Shown here: one piece after another, positions 22,629-33,410 of the stretch
Layout of the letters: each line of letters opens with the position of its first letter
How positions within the stretch are numbered: the first letter of the stretch is position 1
Source of the DNA: Flaveria trinervia
Lineage: Eukaryota; Streptophyta; Magnoliopsida; Asterales; Asteraceae
Reading direction: 5' to 3'
Assembly (NCBI GenBank): GCA_025506515.1
Contig: JACCIX010000035.1
Span: forward strand, 1 to 64,000
DNA: 64,000 nt
Program-made: the position numbers and the translations under genes
The notes under the pieces: model-generated
What the model was told of the DNA's origin: nothing
Databases searched by the model: none
The model's input: the letters and a program-made list of their open reading frames with translations, nothing else

Positions 22629-23897
22629 TCACCCTCTGTTCTCCTTCCTCGTACCAGAGCTTCCTCCGATCTTCTTCGTTCCCGAACCTTTCGCTCTCGG
22701 CTTCTTGCAATCCCTGCTCATGTGACCTTCCTCACCACAGGAATAACACCTCCCCATATCGCAGTTCTTCGCCACATGTCCGGTCATTCCACAACGGAAA
22801 CAGACATTGCCCCCCAGCCTGCATTCCCCGGGGTGCATGTGTCCACACTTGTCACACCTTTTCGACCCCGCACCAGTTATGATCATACGCTGATCATCCA
22901 CTCGTGCACCTTATCACCTGGATGCGGTTCTGCCACGTTCCAATCACTTCCCATTCCATTCTTGATCACCGTCTCCTTTCTTGCTACTTTCAATCGCCAT
23001 CACAAATCTTTCATCATACAATCTCCCCGCCAAATCAACCGCCGACCTAAACGTGCTCGGTCGGGCAACAATCATGTGCCTACGGATGTCCGCCGGCAAG
23101 CCCTGAATGTACCTCTTGATCTTTGTGAAAGAGGTGTCACCTGGTCCGGCACCAGACGTGCCATCTCATTGAAGTTAGCGGTATATTGCTGATGTGTCAT
23201 CGTTCCCGCCTCTAGCTGCAAGAACTCCCTTTTAACTTTGTCCATCTCACGGTGAGGACAGAATTCCTCAATCACCAGCTTTTTCAACTCTGTCCATCGC
23301 ATCCTCCCGATAGCCCTGCTTCCCTCAACCTGGACGATATTGTCCCACCAACACAAGGCTGAGTCCACAAAAAAATGGGTAGCAAACTTCACCTTCTGAT
23401 CCTCCCGGCACTCGCTTTATATTCAATACCGCTTCCATCTCTCTCACCCATTGTAAGCAGTAGCAGCAGTGCCGTTTCCATCAAAAGTTGGGGGCTTGCA
23501 TCATTGAAACGCCCTATAGTACAGCCTCGTGCCGCCTCCGACGCTGGCTCTTCCTCTTCATCCTCTTCATCATCGAAGAAAACTATTTCAGTCTCGGGTC
23601 GTCTCCTTTCGCCCTAAGGTCTACCCCTTTCCTCTGTCTCCTCGTCTCTAACAACCTTCATAACTTCGGTCACCACAGACGGTAGGATCGTCTGCATAAA
23701 CTGATGCACTTCCTCCCTGACCGCCTCTCTCATCGAGGCTCTCTGATTAGCATTCTCATCACCGCCCTCCTGATAAGGAGTCTCGGGTTCCTTATGGGCT
23801 ACTCTTTCAGCCCTAGACCTTCTCTTGTGACCCGTGGTCAGCACCACATCCACCACCACCTCACTCGTGAAGCTTTCGAAGATCTACCGCCAACCAT
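22629..23897 (-). pseudogene. gag: gag remnant of G2
   Basis: The start is probably the ATG at 23897, as in G1. A capsid-like Retrotrans_gag domain reads at 23072-23440 (FVDSALCWWDNIVQVEG, FLQLEAGTMTHQQYTANFNEM). Three Cys-His knuckles follow at 22700-22850: CDKCGHMHPGEC, CFRCGMTGHVAKNC and CYSCGEEGHMSRDC. Frameshifts near 22960, 23100 and 23450-23620 break the frame. The knuckle part is open and better kept than in G1. Confidence 0.85.
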
Positions 23898-24253
23898 CTT
23901 CTAACACACTATAAGATTCAAGCACCAAACGCGGTCATTGAAGGTAATAACTCAGTTTATGTCAAGTATAGTAAGTCCCTAATTACAGTGGCCAGTTGTG
24001 ATTAGCCACTACTTTACTCTCATACCCCAAGCATTTCCTATCCCGACTACATCAGTATCTAAATCTACACAATAGCACAAAGCCACATAACATGCGCACA
24101 TAATGCCGGTTAACAATAACTTACATAAAACGTTTACACAAAAACCTTTACCTGCAGGTACGTAGCTACTAGGACTGGCATCCCTTTTCCTTTAGTCCAT
24201 TCTCAGTTAAGATTAGGTTTTACAAAATATTTACCCAATTCACTTAAACTTTT

Positions 24254-24265
24254 GCTATGATACCA
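24254..24265 (-). other. Primer-binding site of G2 (one mismatch)
   Basis: On the - strand it reads TGGTATCATAGC, three bases after the 5' LTR. One base differs from the G1 site TGGTATCAGAGC (G to T). Its place proves that the right LTR is the 5' one. Confidence 0.88.
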
Positions 24266-24268
24266 ACT

Positions 24269-26914
24269 TGTAAGGCCCCGTACCCGGGCACCTCACAGTT
24301 GGTCATTCATTGCACTTAAAACATTATCAAATATACATATTTTGCAGGGGAATTTAAAACATTCATTAATAACTAAAAACATGTCATTTACAATATTTGT
24401 TTCTATCTCCAAATACAAGACATGTCAAAATATGGATGCCAGCCTCAAAATGCTCCAGTAGCTTATGCATCCACGCCTGCAACTCCTCAGCATCAACATA
24501 TACTGCCAACTATCATGCATACAAAAGTCATCGACGCTGAGTGAGTTCTAGTTTTAAAATAAAACATACCTTTCTCTGTTAAAACTGTTTTTTACTTTAT
24601 TTCAAAAACGTGCTATACTTTACAAACGTTCGTGATCATGCATCATACGTACATACAGATAATATCATTATTACCTTCGTCATTACGTTCATAAGCTTCG
24701 TTCATTCAACGTATTACATTATCGTTCACTTCTCTTTCTAGATCCGATCATACTTTACCCTCTTCGTGGCACTCAGCCACGATTACTGAGGTCGAATGAT
24801 AAGGATCCTGTTCAGTACATTATTACGATAATTCGATTACGTTCATTCATACGTTCGTTCTTTCATACGTGATCTTCCGTTCATTACTCTTATCACTCGA
24901 AGCTTGTCTCTTGCAATATCCCCGACTCATGCTCGAAAGCTGATGCTGTGTCGGGGCCTGCTCACAAACCCTCGACTCATGTCAGAAGACTGACACAACA
25001 CCGGGATACGTGACAAAGATCCCATACGAGTCAATCACAAAGATTGAACTCCATCCGAGTCTGTTGCAACACAAAGTCGCTCACCTCATATCTCGTCTCA
25101 TGGTCAAAGACCTCTGTCGAGTCTGTTGCAACACAAAGTCGCTCACCTCATAACTATGCTTGGCTTCATGCCACACCCCCGATTATACATAACTCGGGTA
25201 ACAACACCCCCACCGAACTGGGTAACAACACCCCCACCGAAGTGGGTAACAACACCCCTACCGAAGTGGGTAACACCCCCATAGAAATGGGTAACACCCC
25301 CATCGAAATGGGTAAAACCTCTGAAGGTCAGTCACAAAGACTGGAACCCTTGCGTGCACACTTTAGGATTTGCGAAACCTCGCGCGGTAGAGCTTAAGGC
25401 ATTTAGAGTCGTGCACCTCTATGCATATTGCTTTCAAGCCTCTTTGTACTTTCTCTTTTATTCATGCATGCATTCATTCATTACATTCCTCTTTTCATTA
25501 TCTTCCACTTTACGTTACATAATACTTTCATTACATTCATTAACGTTCAACGCAAAGCCAAGGGAAGACATACATACATAATAGGAAACAAACATAATCA
25601 TAAACATACACCATCACCATACAGGCAACATCATACATACGTAACACATATCAAACATAAGCCATCACATCATAACCAGGCTTATCTTCCCATTTTACTC
25701 CTTGAAATCCACTTAGAAAACCTCAAGTCCAAAGTGGGCGGATGGGTCCTTCCAAGCGCATGAGCATAAAAATTCTAAGTATAAAAAGTCTGGGCGCATG
25801 GGCACTGTTCAGGCGCATCACCAACACTTAGCCGTTTCAAGCACTTGGGCGCATGGGCACTGTTCAGGCGCATCACCAACACTTAGCCGTTTCAAGCACT
25901 TGGGCGCAGGGCACTGTTTAGGCGCATGGCCAATACTTCCGTTTCATTCACTTGGATGCATGGGCACTGTTTAGGCGCATGGTCCACACTTAGCCGTTTC
26001 ATTCACTTGGATGCATGGCACTGTTTAGGCACATGGTCCACACTTAGCCGTTTCATCACTTGGGCGCATGGGCACTATTTAGGCGCATGGCCACACTTGG
26101 GCACATGGCCAATACTTAGATGCATGGGACAACATGCTGGGCGCATGGGCCACTATTAGGCGCATGACCCACCCTTGGGCGCATGGCCAACACTTGGGCG
26201 TCTGGTCTCTCACGCTGGATGCATGGACAACTATTTGGGCGCATGAACCACTGTTCATGTTCATCAAACATTCTGAAATCTTTTCTATGATACCAATTTC
26301 ACCCGATTGCCATTCTAAGCATACCCAAACACAGATCTAATATACTAAGGCCATCTAAGCATGCTAAACATCATCTCTAACCCATAATAAACACTATAAC
26401 ATGCATACATACATACAACATTCGTACATAAAGCTGTAAACCCACGGTTTCTTTAAAAGATGCTTACATCGTATGCATAATAGCCCCAAATCAGTTGAAA
26501 ATCAGTAAAAGAGGGGTTCTAGAAACTCACCTTAAGCAGCTTTTGAGCAGCACTCTTCCAGTTCAAGACCCACTTCGATTCAGCTCTTTGAATCCCGAAA
26601 ACAAACTCTAAACAACCGGAACTTCGGTCAAGAACTCAATACTCAACTGAAACCGAGCTCAAACAAAAGAAGACTTACCTTTTTCAGCTTCTTCTTCCTC
26701 TTTCTCTCTCTAGAACCGGGCTCTCTCTCTCTCTCTTCTTCCTCCGAGATCAAAGCAGCTTTTTGCTTTGATATGGGCGACCATGCCCTTTAAAATCTTA
26801 AAATAATAAGATTTGTACTTTGTACACTTTTTCCCCCTCCATTTGTGCACAATTTCCATTCCTTCCACTTACTTTTCTTTTCCTTTCGTTTAAATAAAAT
26901 TTTGGGGTGTTACA
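24269..26914 (-). repeat. 5' LTR of G2 (2.65 kb)
   Basis: It pairs with 16492-21768 and ends GGGGTGTTACA on the + strand. It holds array B (25197-25316, about five to six units) and array A (25790-26275). Near 26700-26760 there is a CT-rich stretch like the one in G1. Confidence 0.93.
25790..26275 (-). repeat. Tandem array A in the 5' LTR of G2
   Basis: Alternating GGGCGCATGGGCACTGTT and AGGCGCATGGCCAACACTT-like units, including a near-exact double block at 25795-25915 (unit ~60 bases). Unit number and order differ from the 3' LTR. Confidence 0.82.
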
Positions 26915-26919
26915 TGAAA

Positions 26920-28017
26920 CGCGTTGGATTCTTGTTTATTCAAACAAGTAATTAAATAGTGGAATAATTCACTCGTCCTATGCAAAGGAGAAGAAACCCC
27001 ATACACGTCTTCTAATCCGAAACGATTTTATATATTATCAAACCAAAGGTGTCAAATAATCAATTCAAGGTTTTGATTTTCCCAAATCATGATATCGATT
27101 TTCAAACGGAAATGTGAACCATTTCATATCGATTTTCAAACGGAAAGATGAACCATTTCATATCGTTTTCAATTTACAAGCATATCATAGTTTCAATTTA
27201 CCTCAAATCACGTTATGTTTCAAGTTCAACTCACTAATCCTTTTATGCATTTATTGATTTATTTAATATCATTCACATCCCAAGTTTTAAATCACAAATG
27301 CTCTTCTGCGAACTTCTAATTCAATGCTCAAATATACAAATCTCGATTGTAATAGTAGTAATGGTTCGTACGATTTAATGATTTGATTTGGATTTCAATA
27401 TAAACTTTAGTATTTTGGTTTTTTAACATCAATTTGATTAATTTATGTTTTTGTTTATAAAAGCATAAAACTTTGATTTAGTTTTAATTGATGTAAGTAA
27501 GAAATTGATTTATTTTTTTTGGTCAACAAAAAGAGAAAATTACATAAATGGTCCATGTGGTTTAAACAAATTGCATGTTTGCCCCTCAAACTTTAAAAAT
27601 CACAAAGATAGTCCAAAATTTTGTGTAATCATTTTATGTTTTATCCCTGACATCGATTCAATTTCTATTTTTCATTATCTCAAGTTACAAGTAGACACGA
27701 ATTAAAATTATTAATATTAGATAATGATGGTAAAATTACAAAAAGAACGTCAAATTTTATATACAAAGAAGTTTTCGGATATTTATAGATTTTCTAATGT
27801 CCAATATAATTTTATTATTACCGAAAGTTCTTATTTATAAGTTAATTTAATTTCATATTATACATTGTTTAGATTTATAAGCATTGATAAAGAAAAACTA
27901 CTAATATAATATATTAATGATTTTAAAAAAGTTAACATAAAAATCGATAGACAAAATATTAACAATAATATTATGACTTACGAACCTTTTTAATTAAAAA
28001 CAGTTTTTCATGATTGA
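26920..28017. other. AT-rich spacer, probably Helitron interior
   Basis: No supported gene. 27700-28047 is similar to the reverse complement of about 61893-62240: both contain TTATAAGCATT, a GAAAAACTA stretch and AATATTATGACTTA-like sequence before the hairpin. That indicates two copies of one Helitron-like family on opposite strands. The stretch 27540-27650 (GGTCCATGTGGTTT...GTCCAAAATTTTG) resembles a widespread plant non-coding repeat. Confidence 0.5.
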
Positions 28018-28047
28018 ACCCGTTTATTACACGGGTCTTTAGTCTAG
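28018..28047 (+). other. Helitron-type 3' terminus
   Basis: Stem ACCCG/CGGGT with a 9-base loop, eleven bases later ending in CTAG (28044-28047) followed by T. This is the CTRR-ending hairpin terminus of Helitrons. A similar terminus lies on the other strand at 61893. Confidence 0.6.
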
Positions 28048-29814
28048 TAACATAATATCACAACTTTTAAGAAAGAGTAGATTCATCACACACATTACTC
28101 TCAACCAATTTGTTTGTTACACAAATCACTACACTTTATAAGTTAAAAACATTTATGGACACATATAGACCATTAAAAATTAATCGTTAACTAATCTAGT
28201 AAATCATCTCAGAAACTCATAATGACACTAAGTAATCATTTTTATTGTAGGACTTCGGATATAAGTAGTACAATTTCTATTTGTAATGAAAACTCAAACT
28301 GTAAACAAATAGTTTTAGGCACTTTTTAATATCCTAAAAGGATCCAAATGCATGAAAGTTACAAAACTGAAAAACAAACATGAGGGGTTCTAAAATAACT
28401 ACCTTTATATTGGATGATACTAAGGAGTGGAGCTAGTTAATTGGGGACCGAGGTCAATGAACTCCCATTTTATTAATATCACGGAATCGATTGACCCAGA
28501 GTTTTTTAACCCTTACAAGGTACAAACGATTTAATTTGTGTTAATTAACAAAGTGATCATACACGGTTAGATCGAGTAGTCGATCACCTATCTTCAGGGC
28601 CGGTCCCGAGAGTTTTAAAATAATTTTGAGCCCTGAATGAGTAGAAAAAAAATGAGCCCCTACAATATAGTATCAATAACCATTATGTAAAAAATATATA
28701 ATACAACAATAATCGTTTTACCACTAAATAAAGTATTGTAGCTTATAATTTAATTTACTTACTTAACCAATCTTAAGACTCTCCTAATGTTTTTGAATTT
28801 AGTTTAGATTAGATCGACTAAACTAATTAAAACATTAACCGACCCTAAGTTTCAACGGATCAAGATAATTAAATTGCTATTGGGTTTGTTAATTAGTTTG
28901 TTAATAACCTATAATTAGTTTGTTAATAACCTATAAATATTTTTAAAAATATATATACATACACATATAATATATATATTTTTTAAATTTCAGGCTCTTG
29001 ATGAGGTTGGGCCCTGAGCGGTCGCACACCCCACCCATCCTCACGCCGCGCGCCCATGCCTACCTTGAAAGTTAATTCAAAGAGGACCTAGTTGCTTTTT
29101 TTTCTATTTCTTTGACCCTTTTAGTTCAGATTACTATTTTTCTGTAAAGGTTAAATAGCCCGATTGTTAACCCAATTACACCCATTTACCCAGTTATCCA
29201 TTTCCTTAGAATTCTAAAATCAATAGGCCCTTTGCTTATTTAATGTGTTTAATCTATTGATTATGATATGAAAAGTAATTATTTGTTTCTACAAATATTT
29301 TGTATTTATGAGCATATGTATAGTTAAGTTGGTTTATTTATAGGGTAGGATTATACTAAAAAATGTTTAATCTAAAAAGTCTAAAATATTATGGGTTTAA
29401 CATATGTCATTATATTGTTTTAAAGAGAACGACATTTTCGTCATAGTGTCAAATATGTCAGCTCATTGTGCCTTATACATTTATTGTGTTAAATATATGT
29501 TAATTGTGTCATATATTGTACATAATTTGTTATGTGTATTAATTATTGTGTTTTAAGATCATTTTCTGTTATTTTTGTCATTGTTTTTATAGATTATAAA
29601 CATGTTATTTATCATTGTGTTTTACAATTAGAAGACACAATGATATACTTTCACTAATCTAGTTTGCAAAACTCATAGTGTTAAGATAATACATTGTTTT
29701 GTTATTGTTATTGTTTTTTTTAATAGATTATATAAATTTGTTGTTATTTATTGTGTTTATTAGTCTTGTGCCTATTATGGAGTTAGTTAGTGATATTTGA
29801 CATGTACTCAATTG

Positions 29815-29875
29815 AGTTAGTTGAGTTAGTTGAGTTAGTTGAATTAGTTTGAGTTAGTTGAGTTAGTTACACGCT
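29815..29875 (+). repeat. GAGTTAGTT tandem tract
   Basis: Six to seven units of about 9-10 bases, GAGTTAGTT with one GAATTAGTT variant. About 30 bases further is TATAAATAG and then TTTTCAATAATAGAAAAAC, which together look like part of a short Copia LTR. No TG...CA pair with a TSD could be fixed. Confidence 0.6.
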
Positions 29876-31324
29876 TCTAGAATTTTCCATGTACTCTTAT
29901 AAATAGTCTCATGTTCTCTCATTTTCAATAATAGAAAAACAACACCAAACTCACTCATGTTTTACCATTAGAAGTATACAAGAATTTTATTTCAATGATA
30001 TATTTTTTAAAACTTATATTATTCAAGATAACACAATGATGAGAAAAAAACACAATGAGACATTGTGTTATGTAGTCATTGTTTTAATGTATTAGATTAA
30101 TTTGTTGTTAATTTATTATTATATTTTACATATTAAAGATAAAAAACAATGTTATTCTATCATTATATATTTTAAAATTTATCATTTTATAAAAAACACA
30201 ATAGTATTTAAAATTAACACAATAACCAACAAAAAGACACAATGAACTGCACTAAAGACACAATGACGATATATGCACTTAAAACTATTAATTTTTATTT
30301 TATCTTTTTATATAACAATACTGTACTTCTTTTAAAGATAAAAAACGCTTGTTTTTATGGTGTATTTTTATAAAAAAAATAATATCGCATATAAAAGTTC
30401 TGAACATTTAAAAAAATTAGAGGAACTTGCAAAAAGTCAACAAAAGTGGTTATTCCTAAAATACAACAGTAACAAACTTTTTTTTACAATTTGATCTCAA
30501 TTATTGATTAAAAAGGTGGATGGTTGAGATTACTTCTTATACTTTTTAGTTTTAGAAACATTTCTATTTGAACCTTTCTCTTATTTATATTGCTATATAA
30601 AACATTTCTCCGGGACACAATGTAATTTTAAAAAAGTTAAAACACTTAATAAAACATATTAAGCATTATGTATAGTGCTCAATGCAATAATTCTTATTTT
30701 GCCCTCTATTAATAATTTATTTTAATTAATAAATTGATTAATGCGTATTACACATTATAAGAACTATGAGATTTTTTAATTCACTACCATTAATATTAAT
30801 TTTTTATAATACTTTTAAATTAATATTTTAAGTTAAAAATTAGTATTATCTTATTTGAATACTTAACAATATAATTACTAAATAATTTTATAATAATAAT
30901 GATAATACCCAACTATGATCAGTGTTTAAGACACGTTAAAGAAGAGCCATAACGACACGCGTCCTGTTCTTATAAAGTATCATTTAGGGCAAAATAAACA
31001 TATCATTTAATTTTAAGACACTTAGTATGGATATTTTAGATATTTAATATTTTGGTATTTGCGACTATATTTTGTTATTTAATAACAAAATTTAAATTTA
31101 AGCTCATAGAATTTATACAATATATTTAAAGGTAACAAATGTTTTTGTTTTAAATATTTTATTATTTTTAATAAATGATGATAGTTTAAAAATACATCTT
31201 TTATACAATATATTTATTTTTATAAATAATTAATAGGATTGTTAATTGATATATAGTGGGTTAAAGAAAAATAGTCTAAACAAAGACAAAAATAGTATAA
31301 AGGTTGTTAGCCATTTTAACTTAT

Positions 31325-31327
31325 ATA

Positions 31328-31373
<46 letters not shown>

Positions 31374-31385
31374 ATATATAATATT
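31325..31385. repeat. (TA)n microsatellite
   Basis: TATATATA runs broken by TGTG and TTA in the middle of the AT-rich spacer. Confidence 0.9.
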
Positions 31386-32672
31386 ATGAATTTATTAATA
31401 TACATCATAGACTAGAGTTTATAATATAAATTATATATATAAAAATATTGCAAAAATACAACTCGAAAAACATGTCAATATATAAAGTAATTTATAACTA
31501 TAACTATTAATTTACAAACAAAGTCTATACAAATACAAAAATAATGTTTAAGAAATACTGTTAACTCATTTTAAAATAAATAATTCGTGATTGTTTATTT
31601 TTATCTTAAAAATTTAGTAACTCTAAAATATGTGACTAAGAGGTAAAGTTATACAAATCATTTTTACATTAAAATAATATATTGTGTCATTTCTTAAACA
31701 AAAATAAAATTAAGTAGTTTTCAAACAACCAAATTATAGTTTGAATGCATAACTTGTAAGTATTTTCAGACAACCTAAAAAGTGCAAGTTGAACAAGACT
31801 ATCAACCTTGTGAATTTTTTAAAGGCATGCGTGCCTTTTAAGTGTTTAATAATATATATGTATATATGCATTGAACGAGTAGAGATCATACCTTGTCGCG
31901 AGGCAAGGGTTACCAAGTAGATATATGTTAGTTAATTATTTAGATTGTGAAGTGTTAACCTTGTTAGTTATTAACTTAAGACAACATAGAGAGTTTAAAA
32001 TGAAAATAGAAATCAAACTCAAAAAACCTCATGTGAGAAAAATTGAGACCTAGGGACCAAAACAAAACATATAAGATGAACTAAAACACCTTAAAGTAAC
32101 CCAAATAGTTACAAATTAATATACATTAACACCCAAAAACTAATTGTGTAAACTTTTTTCGGTAATCAGACTTCATCTAATACATTTTTTGAAGACTAAA
32201 AAAATTAGGGTATTGCGCGTCGTACTAAGTATCACCTAGAGTTTTGTCACTGTCGTGGAGACTTCCATTCCCCTTAATGTTAGTGGCGGAACCAGTTTTA
32301 TTGGGGTCACAACTTTTCGGTCCATGGTGGAGGTACTTTTACCGGTCGGGTCACCAAAACATATATTTTTTCAATCGGGTCAGGTCATAAAAAAACTGCT
32401 TAAGATGAATTTAGTTGGTTTGTAGTTGTTTTAAAGGTGATTTCAAATGTGTAATTATGATTTTGAAAGTGATTTAAATTGTGTTAAGATGGTTATGGAG
32501 GTAACTAAATTTAAAATTTATCATATCTACTAACGCGCAAACTAAAGCTCTAACTATTTATGAAAAACCTAATGTAACACTAAATCTAAAAATGTAACAG
32601 TAAAATTAAAAATTATTCACACAATTTCTTAAACACTGCAAAAAAGCAATATGTTTTGGTAATGAAATCATA

Positions 32673-33366
32673 TGTTAGGACCATGTACGGACGAAGTACT
32701 AACTGATAATGCGCATATATCGGACCAAATAGTGCGGAATCCTATTTGATTGGCGATCCAATCAGTGAGAACGCAGTTCAGATCAATCTAACTATTAAAG
32801 AAAACATTAAGAACGATTTGAACGAGATCAACTGCGACCTATGAAGTTGGAACAGGTTCTTTTGAGTCTCTGGACGGCTAGCGTACGTATGTGAGTCGAA
32901 ATTCTTCAAGTGTTCTATTTTTCCACGAATTAAGTGGTATTTATAGGTTAGGGTTTTCCAATCATGCGATTGATCCATACGTACGACTAAAGGTTCAGTC
33001 ATGTGACTGAGTCAATCTTATGTCTCAATCGTGCAACTGATCCAGTCTCCTGGTTCAGTCGTGCGACTGATCCATTAGCATGAAGTATTCATTCGTATGG
33101 TCCATTAGCATGGTCCATTCGCATGAAGACTTCATACGATTAAGTTTGAACATGTTTCTCAATCATTATTGACTAAGAATTATGCACAACAACCTCAAAC
33201 CCATATAGTTAGTTCAATATACTTCATTACATAGTAAACAATGAAATATTAAACATTATAAGCATCAATCACATATTGTATTCATTCATACCCGTTCATT
33301 ACATACATGTAAGACACGAAAGACATTTTACATTAAGCTCCTAAACTAGGTACATATGTATCAACA
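32673..33366 (-). repeat. 3' LTR of C5
   Basis: 694 bases. + strand start TGTTAGGACC, end GTATCAACA. It contains CAGTCGTGCGACTG-type palindromes (about 32985-33075) and an inverted TATA box (ATTTATA) near 32939. In the first ~108 bases it differs from its partner at roughly one position in six. Confidence 0.93.
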
Positions 33367-33385
33367 AACTCCCCCTGGACCTAGT
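33367..33385 (-). other. Polypurine tract of C5
   Basis: On the - strand AGGTCCAGGGGGAGTT lies directly before the LTR start. C4 has AGGTCCAAAGGGGAGTT at the matching place (53747-53764). Confidence 0.85.
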
Positions 33386-33410
33386 TTACATTAGTGTCTA
33401 ACATTTTTCA

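Larger units (their letters stand above)
16492..26914 (-). mobile_element. Ty3/Gypsy-type LTR retrotransposon G2, internally deleted, same family as G1
   Basis: LTRs are at 24269-26914 (5') and 16492-21768 (3', enlarged by a nested solo LTR). The TSD TGAAA is exact (16487-16491 and 26915-26919). The 2.5 kb internal part (21769-24268) holds a PBS, a gag remnant and the same integrase tail as G1, with reverse transcriptase, RNase H and the integrase core missing. The shared deletion points to a family that spread after losing pol. Confidence 0.93.
6127..28047 (+). mobile_element. Candidate non-autonomous Helitron, split by elements C3 and G2
   Basis: The left end has a Helitron-like start (host A, then TCTATACTTATTAATAAAAC at 6127). 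The right end has a Helitron-like finish: stem ACCCG (28018-28022) with CGGGT (28032-28036), then CTAG at 28044-28047 followed by a host T. If C3 with one TSD and G2 with one TSD are removed, the remaining pieces (6127-6418, 15306-16491, 26920-28047) add up to about 2.6 kb. No Rep/helicase coding is visible. The 3' end is well supported. The left end, and the idea that both ends belong to one element, are inference. Confidence 0.38.
28049..32667. other. AT-rich intergenic/repeat spacer without supported genes
   Basis: About 4.6 kb with no long open frame and no protein motif. Parts that stand out: a GGGCCGG...GGGCCCTGAGCGG patch (28590-29060), a region of dispersed ATTGTGTC/GACACAAT motifs (29400-30310), a GAGTTAGTT tandem tract with TATAAATAG (29780-29950), a TA microsatellite (31325-31385) and a GTGGCGGAACCAG start typical of a dispersed plant repeat (32283). 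Families cannot be named from sight. Confidence 0.5.

Noticed and set aside
22722..23192. 156-codon open frame on the + strand
   Set aside because: Antisense to the gag knuckle and capsid region of G2, which has clear domain matches on the - strand.
27505..27705. 66-codon frame, possible small host gene
   Set aside because: The sequence is a common type of plant non-coding repeat (GGTCCATGTGG...), with no start context or conserved protein motif.
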